64,000 nt of DNA from Monodelphis domestica (GCF_027887165.1 NC_077232.1:79125483-79189482); one strand, 5' to 3'. Counted from the first letter of the stretch, positions 10,604 through 21,603 are shown. A program made the numbers and translations. The notes: generated by a model not told the origin, from the sequence alone.

Positions 10604-11440
10604 GATCAAAGAACTTCTCCTTCAGTATATGGTTAGCTAACTGGAATCAAATGCAGGATTCTCCCCTACCCCATGGCCCACAGTCTCTTCAAGGAGCTCT
10701 CAGTCCCAGAAGCAAGTTCCCTAGGGGCTCTCCGCATGGAGATATTTTGTCAACCAAGCAAACTGATGGGATCTGCATGTGTGCCAGGCCTGTATTATGT
10801 ATGAACCCCCCCAAAAGAGAGAGAGTTCTCCAGGGTGTTTGCCACAGTAATGGAAGATGTTTAGTATAGAGTCTGGATGGAAGAGGGGTTCCCCTCAGAT
10901 GGTGTAGGAGGTGTCTATAGTGATTTCTGATCTCTAGAAAGTTCTGACAGGAAAAAGTGAAAATATGAGATTTCAGGTGCACAAGTCTCCTTTTCCGTCA
11001 CCACTACGGGAGGCTTCCAGTCTCCCTTGGGTTCAGGGAGCAGAGAAAAACATTGTAATCAGAGTGAAACTCCCAATCCACCCAGAAAGAGCAAGCAGCT
11101 AGCTTTCAACAATTGAGCCGAATGAATGAATGAATGAACAAGCATTAGAGAATAAAAATAAAGAATGCCATGGGTCTACCTGAAATAGTGAGCCAATCAG
11201 AGCAATAACCAATCACAAGAGTTGGGACCCGAGGACAGAAGTTCCAGAGATGAAAGAGTTAAAAATTCTAAGGCATGGGTACAAAGGCAGTTGTAGAGGA
11301 GATTTCTAGGAAGTAGAGAGTAAAATTAAATGTGGTTGAGGACTGTCTAAAAGAGTTAAGTCAAATCAATCTAATCATCCACACAAAAACAACTGAATAA
11401 AGATTATATATTGGTGCTTACTAAATATTTATCCCTAGAG
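10604..11440. other. Unique non-coding stretch with a (GAAT)n run
   Basis: No gene seen. A short (GAAT)n repeat lies at about 11,121-11,140. Confidence 0.4.
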
Positions 11441-11605
11441 GTATCTAGGTGGCTCAGTGGAGTGAGAGCCAGAGATTCTAATCTGGCACTTCCTAGCTAG
11501 ATGCTGGACAAGTCACTTAACCCCCATTGCCTTGCCCTTACTGCTCTTCTACCTTGGAACCAATACTTAGTTAATTCAATGTCAGGAAGGGTTCCCTTTC
11601 TGTAA
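11441..11605 (+). mobile_element. SINE1 copy with internal deletion
   Basis: Starts 'gaggtatctaggtggctcag', then jumps from the head to 'ggcacttcctagctagatgc', so the B-box region is missing. The rest ('acccccattgccttgccctt', 'accttggaaccaatactta') is normal. Confidence 0.8.
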
Positions 11606-11689
11606 AGTAAGGTGTGTTTTTTTTTTAAAGTTTGTTCTCTTCTTTCTAGAGAATTAATGTGCAGATTAGTTTGCTTTAGACCTAGAACT

Positions 11690-11835
11690 GGGATAGACCT
11701 TAGAGATCACTTAGTCCAACTGTTTCATTTTATATGAGGAAAGTGAAGCTGAATATTCTTGCCCAAACTCATATAAGGAGAGCAGAGTCAGGATTTAGAT
11801 CCAAATATTGTGACTTAGTATCCTGCATAGATCTA
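11690..11835 (-). repeat. MIR-type SINE fragment
   Basis: Antisense MIR words: 'ccttagagatcacttagtcc', 'tatgaggaaagtgaagctga'. Confidence 0.5.
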
Positions 11836-11984
11836 ATCTCTTAGTACTTAGATTCTTAGTCTAATATATATTAGACAGACATAGCAGATGGACCCAAGAG
11901 GGCTGGATTGCATCCAGAAAATTATACGGTGCTTTTAAGAGCCTAAGCTTCTCCCTGAAATAAAGACCTATATTTTTAAAGCTT

Positions 11985-12240
11985 ATTCAAACAACTATTT
12001 ATTGTTATTTCCTCCATTAGATTATGAGCTGCTTGAAGGCAAGGATTGTTTTACCTCTTTCTGTATTCCTAGAACTTAGCACAGTGCCTGGTACATAGCA
12101 TGTGCTTAATAAATGTTTATTGATTGATTGATTCATTGGTACTATGTGTCAGGCACTGTGCTAAATGTTGGGGGCACAAAAAGAGTTGTAAAAGAAAGTC
12201 CCCACCCTCAAGGAGCTTCCAGTTCTGTCAGTACTATGCA
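11985..12240 (+). repeat. L2-type LINE 3' end
   Basis: A clear L2 ending: 'tagattatgagctgcttgaa', 'agaacttagcacagtgcctg', 'gcttaataaatgtttattga' plus a (TTGA)n tail. It is followed by a related 'caggcactgtgctaaatgtt' segment, probably a second L2-family piece in the other orientation. Confidence 0.65.
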
Positions 12241-12344
12241 GCTGTAAGTGACAGTGTCTGAAGAATTTAAATGATACATTCCCCCTAGTCTCCCACATAA
12301 CACATAGATCATTGGTGGATATAATTGAGCTAAAGCATGTGAAG

Positions 12345-12530
12345 GTATGGAGAAATAAATTTAAAGTCAGAGGACCTGGGTTCAAATCTTGATCTTATTA
12401 CCTTTGTGTCCTCAGGCAAGTCACTTAAAATATCAGAGCCTCAGTTTCATTTGAAACATGAAGGGGTTAGACTGAATAACTTCTAAGCCTTTTTCCAGCT
12501 CTAATGACATGATCCTATTCTTTGTCCTCT
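12345..12530 (+). repeat. MIR-type SINE
   Basis: Sense MIR core: 'gacctgggttcaaatcttga', 'caggcaagtcacttaaaata', 'gggttagactgaataacttc'. Confidence 0.6.
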
Positions 12531-12534
12531 CTGC

Positions 12535-13690
12535 AGCCTCCATAAACTACATTCCTCCCTGTTTTCCCATTCCAAAATTCCTTATCTGGCCTCATTTTTC
12601 TCTCTTCAGAATTCTGATGCTAAAATTACCCATTTAATTTCAAGTTGTCTTCCAGTCTTGAATCTCTTGCTCTCCATCCTATAACCATTTGTGCTTTGCC
12701 ATATCCCACCTTTTGGATACCTTGGCATCTGCCTTCTCTACTGATATTCAAAAGGTAGTAAATGACACTAAGGGTAGTTGACAGGGTCAAATTCATGCTA
12801 ACTAATCTCAACTGGACCCTCACTGCTGCATGGCAATCTTTTTCTTTTCACTTATTGACTCCCTACCACACTCCCACAGAATCTGTTCCAAACTTCTTCC
12901 TTCCTCATGTTACCTCTATCATCCCTTCCCTCAATACTCTAGACATTATTTAGGAGTCATCTTTCATTCTCTTTTCCTTTGCCCTAATATTAGGAGAGAT
13001 GGTTCTTATCCTTGCCAATACATACCCCTCTCTTTGCTGTTTGCTCCCACTTCCTCCTGTCTCCTCTACTGCTTTACCCTTCCAATCATCCCTTCTCTCT
13101 TTACAATTTTGTATGCCTCTTTAGTCATGTATTCTTTCCTTACTACCTATTAGCATGCCCAGATCTCCATTAAAAAATTAAAATAAAACAAGTCTACAAT
13201 TGTCTGCACTGTCCCCTTAAGATGTCCTCTTTTAGAAAGGAAAATAAATAAATTAAAAGTGTTTGTTTAAAAATGCCATCTTACATACTTTTTCTCCTTT
13301 TTATAGCCAAACTGCTGGGAAAACAGCTATTTATAATAATTTTCCCCCATTTCTTCACCTCTCTGCTTACTTTTCAACTTTTTTCAACCTGGATTCACAT
13401 CCCACCACTCAATTGAAACTAGTCTTTTCAAAGTGACCAACAACTGGCCAATCTATTAAATTCTGAGGTTAAGTGACTTGCCCCAGGTCACGAATGAATT
13501 TTCTGAGACTGAATTTGAGCTCCATTCAGACTCTAAGCCCAGTGTTCTATCCACTGTGTCATCCAGCCACCTCCCTTTCCACTTTGCCACTCCCTTCTCC
13601 TAGGCATTCTCCTATACTTGTTTTTTTATGGCACTATCCTCAAGAAGCTCTCTCTCTAATATGTTTTGCCTGATGTTTCTATATGCCTAA
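12535..13690 (+). repeat. L2 LINE relic (ORF2 region)
   Basis: Pyrimidine-rich sequence following the L2 ORF2 order: 'ttactacctattagcatgcc', then 'caattgaaactagtcttttc' and 'aaagtgaccaac'. Frames are broken. An antisense SINE fragment at about 13,455-13,575 interrupts it. Open frames at 12,762-13,153 are remnants of this LINE. Confidence 0.55.
13455..13575 (-). repeat. SINE fragment inside L2
   Basis: Antisense SINE: 'aagtgacttgccccaggtca' and 'ttctatccactgtgtcatcc'. Confidence 0.6.
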
Positions 13691-13693
13691 TAT

Positions 13694-13736
13694 GTTTATA
13701 TATATATATACATATATATATGTATATATATATATA
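13694..13736. repeat. (TA)n microsatellite
   Basis: About 43 bp of TA dinucleotides with CA/GT interruptions. Confidence 0.85.
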
Positions 13737-13880
13737 AAACCCAGATTGAATTGTTTACCATCTCTGAAGGGAGGAGGAAAGGGAGGGAGAGAAACAATTA
13801 GGATCTTATAACTTCAGAAAGGTTATATGGAAAAGTGTTAATACATGTAATTGGAAAAATAAAATATCTTTAAAAAAAAG
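13737..13880 (+). mobile_element. L1 3' end
   Basis: 'aacccagattgaattgttta', a G-rich run, 'aggatcttataacttcagaa', 'acatgtaattggaaaaataa' and an A tail. It is an older subfamily than the 20.9-kb copy. Confidence 0.65.
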
Positions 13881-14340
13881 TTCTACCTTTCAGGCCTCTT
13901 GTTCTCATTTTCGTTTGTCTTTTCTTCATCTTTGTGCTTCCTCTTTTGTGCAGATGTATTCCTGGGCTCTATCCTAGGGTCTCTTTTCTCTCTCCTCTTC
14001 CTTCTCTTTTTTCTTCTCCTCTTCTGTTCTGTGTATGTCTGCTTATCTCTCTCACACATACATATACACATAGAATGTTCAACTGTCCTTACTACCTTCA
14101 AATACACCCAATATCTTCCTTATCCTTAATTTTTTTTTCATTAATGAGGTGGGAGGAGGTTCCCGAAGGTAGGGGATATTGCATATAAATTCAAATTAAT
14201 TTTATATAGTGATAGGTTTTCTTGATTTTTTTTCCTTAAAAAACAAACAACTTTTTTTCATATGAGATGGCTCTCCAGAACAAACAGAGAGATACAAGGG
14301 GAAATCTGGGCAATGTGAAAACTAAAGATATTAATAAATG
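13881..14340. other. CT-rich non-coding stretch
   Basis: Pyrimidine-rich sequence around 13,970-14,060. Overlapping open frames on both strands (13,883-14,188) reflect that bias. It may belong to the adjacent L2 relics. Confidence 0.35.
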
Positions 14341-16010
14341 TATTAAACATTACCAAACCTTCCCATCCCCAACAACCACACCAGCTTCTGCTCTATCTCT
14401 TCAAGCTATTGTCCTATTCATCTCCTCCCTCTCTCAGCCAAACTCCTGAAAAGCTATCTACACTTTCTCTCTTCTCACACAACCCTTTGTAGCCTGGCGT
14501 CTGAACTCACCACTCACCTGAAATGACTTTCTCCAAAATTACCAGTGATCTCTTAATTGCCAAGTCTAATGATCTTTTCTCAGCCCTTAACCTGTTCAGT
14601 CCATTTACTGCATTTGACACTGTTGACCACCCTCTGCTCCTGGATACTGCTCTTTCTTCTCTAGGTTTTCCTGACACTAATCTCTCCTGATTCACCTCCT
14701 ACCTGTCTGACTGCTCTTTCTCAGTCTCCTGGCTGGCTTATCAGCATCTGACACCCTGTAACCACGGATGCCCCCAAGCTTCTGTCCTGGCCCTCTCCTC
14801 TTCTCTCTCTTTGTACTTGTATCATCAGAACCCAGCTCCAAGTCTACCACACAGTAGATGTTACTAAATATTTGTTCATTATTTAATTGATTCTTCTTCA
14901 TGATGAATATTTTATCCCAGAGAATCATGACTCTACCAAGGCATGCAGGAGCTGTGATCTTCCCTTCCCCAAGGAAGGGCCCTCTTTTTTTCCTCTGCAC
15001 TTTCTTAATCCTTGTGATCCCATCTAATCTCTAGTCTAGACCTAATCTCTCATCTAGAACTCTAGTGTAATTGCTACACAGATGGTTCCCAAATGCATAT
15101 AGCCAGCTGTCATCTCTCAGAATGCAGGATTGAACTACAATCTTGTATGACCAGATGCCTGCTGGCATCTTTATCTGGATTGCCAGTCGCTGTCTCAAAC
15201 CCAACAAGTCCAAAATGGAACTCATTATCTTTCCTCACTTCCCTATTGTTGCTGAACTAGTCTTCTTAGTTTTTTGACCTGCAGTCATTCTCAAGTTGTC
15301 CCTCTCCTACAACTGGCAAGGCTTATGGATTTCCTTTTCACCATATCTTTCCTATCTATCTTTTTCCTCTCTGTTCACATGACTATTGCTCTAGTTCAGA
15401 CCTTCATTGCCTCTCACTTGAACAACTTTAATAACCTTCCCATGGGCTGGCTTCTCTGCTTCCTCTTCCCCTTTCCAGTCCCTCCTCCACAAAGATGCTA
15501 AATCCATTTTCCCAAAGCATAGTATGATCATGCTACTCTCCTACTCAGGAATCTTCAGTGGTAAGGGCAGCTGGGGGGCTCAGTGGATTAAGAGTCAGGC
15601 CTAGAAATAGAAAGTCCTGGGTTCAAATCCAGCCTCAGATACTTCCTAACTGCATGTCGCTGGGCATGTCAACTAATCTCCATTACCCAGACATTACTTC
15701 TCTTCTGCCTTGGGTCCAATACACAGTACTTATTCTAAGATAAATAATAAGGTTTTAAAAAACAATCTTCAGTGGCTCCCTACTGCCTCTAGGATATAAC
15801 ACAAACTCCATGATCAAGGCACTTCTGTCTACAAGATAGATAGTTAGACAAAAGGGGCACTTCAAGCCCTCCACAATCTGATTTCCACCTACCTTTTCAG
15901 ATTTATTATGTGTTATCCCCAGAAAAGATCCACAAAAATTATTACAATATTTTTTCTCCATCAAGGATAGTTGAACCATCACTCTTGGACCCTAACCTAG
16001 CAGTCCCTAA
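14341..16010 (+). repeat. L2 LINE relic (ORF2 to 3' region), split by SINE1
   Basis: It follows the L2 ORF2 order: 'caaaattaccagtgatctct', 'catttgacactgttgaccac', 'ccccaagcttctgtcctggc', 'ccaacaagtccaaaatggaa', 'ttcagtggctccctactgcc'. In L2 these segments code for reverse-transcriptase core and thumb; here frameshifts and stops disrupt them. The SINE at 15,562-15,763 interrupts it cleanly. Confidence 0.75.
15562..15763 (+). mobile_element. tRNA-derived marsupial SINE1
   Basis: Near-complete sense copy inserted in L2. The 12-bp duplication AATCTTCAGTGG at 15,550-15,561 and 15,764-15,775 marks the insertion. The head reads 'cagctggggggctcagtgga' and the B-box 'gggttcaaatccagcc'. Confidence 0.92.
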
Positions 16011-16984
16011 AACCTTACAGAGGAAGTAAAAATAGCACTAAAAATTGGAAAAGCAACCAGATTGGATCATGTCTATGCAGAGATAGGCTGGAAGGATTAC
16101 AATTGTAAAGGCACTGATTTAAAAGGACTGGATTACTAAAGGAGGGGAATATACCAAAGGATTCACTCTTTTAAGTATTGGGAAGACAAATCCAAGCAGA
16201 TAGCCTGCCCTCAAGGAGTTTACATTCTGTCAGATGGGAATTTAAAATTTCTAATTTCATTTTTTATTATGTGGGCCTCAGGGCCATTCTTCAGCAAATT
16301 TTGGTTAACAAAAATGTCATTCTGTTTATATTAACCTCACCTAACCCAAACCTGATTCATGAAATAAGGAAAGACCCTTTGGCATTCCTCAGATAGAAGC
16401 CAGAGGGGTGTCAAAGTGATTTAGCTATTTGTTAGTTCCCCTAGTTAATTGTTAAAGGAAGGATTTCCCTGACACCTAGTCTCCTTGATTTTCTTGTTTA
16501 CATGTAAATCTCCCTTAATTAGCCTATTTGTGAATTCTCTAAACTTGTGGTTTAATCTGTAACTTGACTTAGTTTACCTATAGAGTTTTGTTTGACAACG
16601 GTTTGTTTTCTTAGGGGATTTTTGAGATTATGACTGTTTAAATTTGTTCAACTTGTGTGATATTGAAGAAAGTAGGTATGCTATTATGTAGCTAGCTTTT
16701 CTTTAACTTTCATGGCCTCAGAAGAATGTACAAGACTACAATATGAAAAATAGTTGTTTCTCTATCACTTCAATGTAATTTGGCCTGTAAGAAGCCTTGT
16801 GAGAATCCCAGTTTGGGCTCAGGTTTTCTCTGAGACTTGTGAAACTTATGCATGAACACAATGCCAAGAAGTAAATTTTTACTTCTATAATATCTGGGCT
16901 ATGATAAATATATTTTGGCAACAGTAATCTCCCACACTAAGTCAGAGAGGAGCTAATTTTTCCCTACTGCCAGGCTGATCCTCA
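16011..16984. other. Mostly unique non-coding stretch
   Basis: 16,180-16,245 has an L2/MIR-like 'ctgccctcaaggagtttaca' segment. The rest shows no feature. Confidence 0.4.
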
Positions 16985-17316
16985 CTGAACATGTCACCTA
17001 CCTCCTCTATCTATCCCCCTCCTCTGGGCCTTTAAATAAGTGTTCATTCCTCCATATTTGGCATGCATTCCCCTCTTATTTCTGCTTCATGGAATTCCTA
17101 GCTTTCTTAAGATACACCTCAGGGGCCCTCTCTCAAAAGGGGACTTTCTAATCCTCAATACCTACTAGTTGGTGCTCTCTTCCTTTTAGAATTTGTATAT
17201 ATTTTGTATTTACTTTCCTGTGTATTTATGGTGTCTCAGAGTAGAATATGAGCTCCTCAAGAGTAAAAACTTTTGTTTTTGTCTGTGAATCCCCAGTGCA
17301 CAGCAGAGTGAATTGG
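16985..17316 (+). repeat. L2-type LINE 3' end
   Basis: 'agtagaatatgagctcctca', 'gtttttgtctgtgaatcccc' and 'agtgcacagcag' match the end of L2. The upstream part fits the L2 C-terminal coding region. Confidence 0.6.
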
Positions 17317-17330
17317 AAGGAGCAGACTTA

Positions 17331-17423
17331 TTTTCATTTTTAATTTATTTTTAAATTAATTAATTAATTAATAATGTTTTTCCATGGTAACCTGATTCAT
17401 GATCTTTCCCACTCCTCTTCCCA
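17331..17423 (-). mobile_element. L1 3' end, first of three stacked copies
   Basis: Antisense L1 end: T-rich/ATTA tail, then 'tttttccatggtaacctgat'. It is bounded by AAGGAGCAGACTTA (17,317-17,330) and AAGAGTAGACTCCT (17,424-17,437). Confidence 0.75.
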
Positions 17424-17437
17424 AAGAGTAGACTCCT

Positions 17438-17573
17438 CTTTTTTTTTTTAATTTGGAAAATTGTATTTAATTAATTAATTTAGAATATTTTTCCTCGGTT
17501 ACAAGATTCATATTCTTTCCTTCCCTCTCCCCACCCCCTCCTGTAGCCCACACGCAATTCCACTGAGTTTTAC
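17438..17573 (-). mobile_element. L1 3' end, second of three stacked copies
   Basis: 'ttagaatatttttcctcggt', 'tacaagattcatattctttc', 'ttccactgagttttacatg'. It ends at another TAGACTTCT copy (17,578-17,586). Confidence 0.78.
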
Positions 17574-17586
17574 ATGTTAGACTTCT

Positions 17587-17837
17587 TTTTTTAAATTATT
17601 TATTTAATGAATTCATTTAGAATATTTTTCCAATGTTACAAAATTCATGTTCTCTCCTTCCCTCCCCCCTCCTGTAGCCAAGGAGCAATTCCACTGGGTT
17701 TTACATGTCATTGTTCAATATCTATTTCCATATTATTACTATTTGCACTAGAGTGATCATTTAAAGTCCGCATCCCCAATCATATCCCCTTCGAACCACG
17801 TGATCAAGCAAATGTTTTTCTTCTACGTTTCTACACC
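17587..17837 (-). mobile_element. L1 3' end, third of three stacked copies
   Basis: Longer copy: 'tttagaatatttttccaatg', 'gcaattccactgggttttac', then 'gagtgatcatttaaagtccg' and 'aaccacgtgatcaagcaaat'. It is bounded on the right by AAGGAGTAAACTTCT (17,838-17,852). Confidence 0.8.
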
Positions 17838-17884
17838 AAGGAGTAAACTTCTTAACTGGACATGTTAATACATAGTAGTTTGAA

Positions 17885-18135
17885 TGAAACAGTAGCAACG
17901 TGGTGGCAGGCAAAGCTGACTGGATTTGCAGTCAAAAGAACAGAGTTTGCATTCCGCATTGTGGTTTTGCCATAGACGACTTTCGTGAAGATAAGCAAAT
18001 TTTCAAACCACCCTGAATCTCAGTTTTCTCATCTAGAAGGTGGGAATTCTGATACTTACCTCTCCCCCAGGGCTCAAGTGAGGAAAGTGCTTTGTACAAG
18101 AACTAAAGGTGCTAGGAAAATGTAGGTTGTTATCA
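17885..18135 (+). repeat. MIR/MAR-type SINE
   Basis: Long sense copy: 'ctgactggatttgcagtcaa', 'ccctgaatctcagttttctc', 'gtgaggaaagtgctttgtac'. Confidence 0.6.
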
Positions 18136-18339
18136 GAGAAATCGGCACTCTTTTTTAAGTCTTTGAACCCGGGGCGGGGGGAGGGGGGTTCAACAAAAAT
18201 CAACAATTCGTCCTTTTTCATTTTAGCTCGTGTGTGACTTGAACAAGTTTCTTTCCTGCCACATCCCTCGATTTTCTGGGTAAAATGAGGGATTTAAAGC
18301 AGATAATGCCTCTGATTCCACAAGAGGTTGGTTCGTCCC

Positions 18340-18900
18340 TTGTTAATAAATGCGTTTCTGCAGCAGCCCGCAGTTAAAGAATTTCAGGTTAATTTTGTAG
18401 ACTATGTAACCTTTAGAAGAGAAGGGTTCTTCTCTTAATGAAGTCCATAGAGTGGCTCCTTGGTTCCCACTGCTTGCAATGACTAGGAAACAAAGGCGGA
18501 GGGGGAGCTTTGTCCTCTCCCCCTACACCCCCCACAGGGCATGCCACTTAATCCCCTCTCCTCTCCCGGTCTCTCCTTTCAGCCTGCATTGGGAATGAGC
18601 TCTGTGCAAGATGCGGATTTAGAAATCAAAACCTCTCCCTGCCAACCTTTGTAAAGTCAAAGCCCCTGCTTGAGTCTTTGCACGGGCTTGGGCGAGAGCA
18701 CACTCAAAGCGAGTGGATTGAATTCAAACCGTTAGACATGAAATAAGCCTACCAAGAATTCGCCGCCGCCGCCACCGCCGCAGAGCTCCTCCGCCACCTT
18801 CCCGACGTGCTCCCCGGGTGACTCACTCGAGTAGTTTGGCCCCAGAGTTGGGGCCAGAGTGAATTCAAGAGGATTTCAAAAGATTGTCTTCAGTTGTAAA
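18340..18900. promoter_or_regulatory. CpG cluster, possible regulatory element or minor promoter
   Basis: CpGs cluster at about 18,690-18,835 in an otherwise CpG-poor region, with a (CGC)n run at 18,761-18,782 and an AP-1 consensus TGACTCA at 18,819-18,825. A 7-bp hairpin TGGCCCC/GGGGCCA lies at 18,837-18,856. Retained CpGs suggest germline hypomethylation. No first exon or splice donor could be fixed, so enhancer, lncRNA promoter or an alternative upstream promoter all remain possible. Confidence 0.4.
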
Positions 18901-19109
18901 TCTGGACAGATTCAGACTTTTAACAGAAGTGCCATGGGCCATAACTCTCCTCAAATGCTGTTAGCTCAGGGAAACAGTGGGAACGGAGCTGGAATGGAGA
19001 GGGGGTGGCCCTTGAAGATACTGAGTTCTATTTGAACCTACCCCCAGACTCTTGCCTAGCCGGCAATCCTGTGGCTTTCTGCAACTTCTTTCTGCTAAAA
19101 AACAGCCCA

Positions 19110-19620
19110 TCACCTGGCAGTGTAACCTAATGGTTAGGACTTTGAATGTGGAGTTTGGGAAATATGGGATCCAATCCTGCTTTGGGCACTTGTACTAGCT
19201 GTTTGACTTTGGGTGAATCATTTAACTTTTTAAATAAAAAAATCACAGCCAGAACCCACTAATTATTAGTATGGGAGCATCAAGCTTTTTTTTCTTCTCT
19301 CTAGGCAACCTAGGGGAGAGGGCATCCCCTATCTCCAGAAGGCCCACCATATTGAGGCTGGGTTTAGGAGGAGCACACCATCAGCTTAGCCTACTGCAGC
19401 TCAGACCTCCGCAGTTTAATCAATCTGCCAGGCTCAGACTTCCTGCTAAGGATTGGAGCTGTGCGCCACTATGTCCAGCCAAGTCATATAATCTTGTTTA
19501 GTCTTTGCTTCCTCACCTGTAAAATGGAGATGTTAATGGCACCCACCACACAGGGTTATTGTGAGTATCAAATGGGAAAATGTATTAAAGCCCTTAGAAA
19601 AGTCAACTGTCACTACTATT
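19110..19620 (+). repeat. MIR/THER-type SINE split by a 7SL-derived insertion
   Basis: The left half (19,110-19,225) runs to 'gggtgaatcatttaactttt'. The right half restarts at 'aagtcatataatcttgttta' (19,481) and runs through 'cctcacctgtaaaatggaga'. The halves repeat about 14 bp across the break, as a diverged target-site duplication would. Confidence 0.65.
19302..19480 (-). pseudogene. 7SL RNA-derived retrosequence (5' part)
   Basis: On the minus strand the sequence starts at 19,480 with GCTGGACATAGTGGCGCAC and follows 7SL (SRP) RNA: the Alu-domain 5' end, 'ctgagctgcagtaggctaag', then 'ctcaatatggtgggccttct' and 'cccctaggttgcctag'. It stops after about 180 nt and is followed by an A-rich stretch (T run at 19,286-19,293 on plus). 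7SL RNA is the scaffold of the signal recognition particle, but this copy is truncated and substituted, so it is a retrosequence. About 55 nt of unrelated sequence lies between the A-run and the host SINE. Confidence 0.8.
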
Positions 19621-19877
19621 TAGATCTTGAAACTCTGTGATTAATCCCAGAATGTGTAGTTTTCTTTACACCCCCATCCCAAAACATAGGGCTTTTTGCA
19701 GGTGTTTGATAAATATTTATGGAACTGAATATCCAAGCTATGGTTGCTACCACTTTTTAATTGAAGTGCAGGACACAGTGGAGTGAGTAGAAATTAAGCT
19801 TTCTGGAGGAAGAAAAAACTAGATGCTATCCCAAGTCCCCTTTAACACTAGGCATCTATGATTCCGGTTTAAACAAA

Positions 19878-20085
19878 CAGGGCAACTAAGTGGCTCGATA
19901 GATTGAGAACCAGGCCCAGAGATGGGATCTTAGGTTCAAATTTGACCTCAGACACTTCCCAGCTGTGTGACCCTAGCAAGTCAATTAATTCCCATTGCCT
20001 AGCCCTTATAATTCTTCTGCTTTAGAACAAATACAGAGTATTGATTCTAGGACAGAGGGTAAGGCTTTAAAAACAAACAAATAAA
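19878..20085 (+). mobile_element. tRNA-derived marsupial SINE1
   Basis: Complete sense copy: 'gggcaactaagtggctcgat', 'taggttcaaatttgacctca', 'ttctaggacagagggtaagg'. Confidence 0.88.
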
Positions 20086-20128
20086 ATAAGATACTTGCTG
20101 GGATGTGTAGCTGACTTTTTATGGTCCT

Positions 20129-20167
20129 ACACACACACACACACACACACACATACACACACACACA
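20129..20167. repeat. (AC)n microsatellite
   Basis: About 19 AC units with one AT interruption. Confidence 0.9.
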
Positions 20168-20846
20168 TGTTGAAGCACCTGCTGGTTTTGATGAAACCAC
20201 TGTGGCTTTATGGCCTTCAGTGCAGATAAAACAACTTTCTCGATTGCCAGAAAGGGAATGTGAAAGGAAAAGGAATCTTCTTAGATATTTTCCATGGTTA
20301 ATGGGCCCACTTTGTTTAGAGTTCACTGATGGGGGGATTGTGGTTGATGACCTTGAATTCAATCCTATTTACATACCACCTCCCCAACAACTGGGTTAAC
20401 AGGTACATTTTGGTTTTCTAAAATCAGTCAGGATATTATGTAGAAAAGTTGTCCTGGGCTGGAAAAAAGCCAGTTGGCCCCAAATGAAACAACTATATTT
20501 TTCTACTCAAGAAAATTTGGGAATGCAGATTCAACTGGTATTTGCATGCATTTCCATGTTGATTTCAATGATTTTACATGTGGTATCAGGGAGGGAAAAG
20601 AGATCTAACTTTTAAAGTGTAAAGGCAATTCAAATAATTTCAGCCCACTACAATTGAACTAGTGTGCTCTAAGGGACCAAAAGAAATAGAAATCAGCAAG
20701 TTGCCAAACCAGGCTCTCCCTCAGATTTCCAAACTCCAAATTTCAGCTCTCATGATGGAGAAAAGCACACCTTGCAAAACTGATTCCAACCCAAATCCTA
20801 TTTGAAATTCAGGAACAAATAACTTTGGTACATCTGTCATCAAATA
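20168..20846. other. Unique non-coding stretch
   Basis: No gene, RNA or repeat recognised. Confidence 0.4.
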
Positions 20847-20858
20847 AGAATGCCCCAC

Positions 20859-21123
20859 AGAGTTGTGAATTGATTCAACCATTCTGGAAGACAATTTGGA
20901 ACTATGCCCAAAGGGCTTTAAAAGACTGCCTGCCCTTTGAACCAGCCATACCACTGGCTGGGTTTATACTCCAAAGAGATAATAAGGAAAAAAGATTGGT
21001 ACAAAAATATTTATGGCCACACTCTTTGGGGTGGCAAAAAGTTGGAAAATTAGGGGGTATCACATCAATTGGGGAATGGCTGGACAAATTATGGTATCTA
21101 TTGGTGATAGAATACTATTAAGC
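20859..21123 (+). pseudogene. L1 ORF2 C-terminal fragment
   Basis: The translation contains SCELIQPFWKTIWN, LPFEPAIPLAGF and SIGEWLDKLWYLLVIEYY, which match the C-terminal region of L1 ORF2p. The frame stops just after EYY, earlier than in the 9.8-kb copy, so a stop mutation has cut the last ~80 codons. The apparent start at 20,825 lies in flanking DNA and is not a real start. Confidence 0.85.
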
Positions 21124-21603
21124 TCAAAGGAATAATGAACTGAAGGAATTCCATGTGAACTGGAACAACCTCCAGGAAGTGATGCAGAGTGAAAGGAGCA
21201 GAGCCAGGAGAACATTGTACACAGAGACTGATACACTGTGGCACCATTGAATATAATAGACTTCTCTACTAGCAGCACTGCAATGATCCAGAACTATTCG
21301 GAGGGACTTAGGAGAAAGAACGCTATCCACATCCAGAGAAAGAACTGTGGGAGTAGAAACACAGAAGAAAAACATTTGTTTGATCACATGGTTTGATGGG
21401 GATATGATTGGGGATGTAAACTAAACGACCACCCAGTGCAAATACTAATAAGATGAAAATAGGTCTTGATCAATGACACATGTAAAACCCAGTGGAATTG
21501 AGCATTGGCTATAGGAGGGAGTGTGGGGGGAGGGGAGGAAAAGAACACAAATCATGTAACCATGGGAAATTTTTCTTAACCAATTAAATAAAAAATAAAA
21601 AAG
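20859..21603 (+). mobile_element. 5'-truncated L1 (ORF2 C-terminus and 3' UTR)
   Basis: 745-bp L1 3' end with the 12-bp target duplication AGAATGCCCCAC at 20,847-20,858 and 21,604-21,615. It holds the end of ORF2, then 'gatcaatgacacatgtaaaa', 'cccagtggaattgagcattg', a G-rich run, 'catgtaaccatgggaaattt' and an A-rich tail. Confidence 0.92.

Noticed and set aside
13883..14188. Frames rich in Lys/Arg/Glu (minus) and Leu/Phe/Ser (plus)
   Set aside because: They reflect local CT-rich composition.
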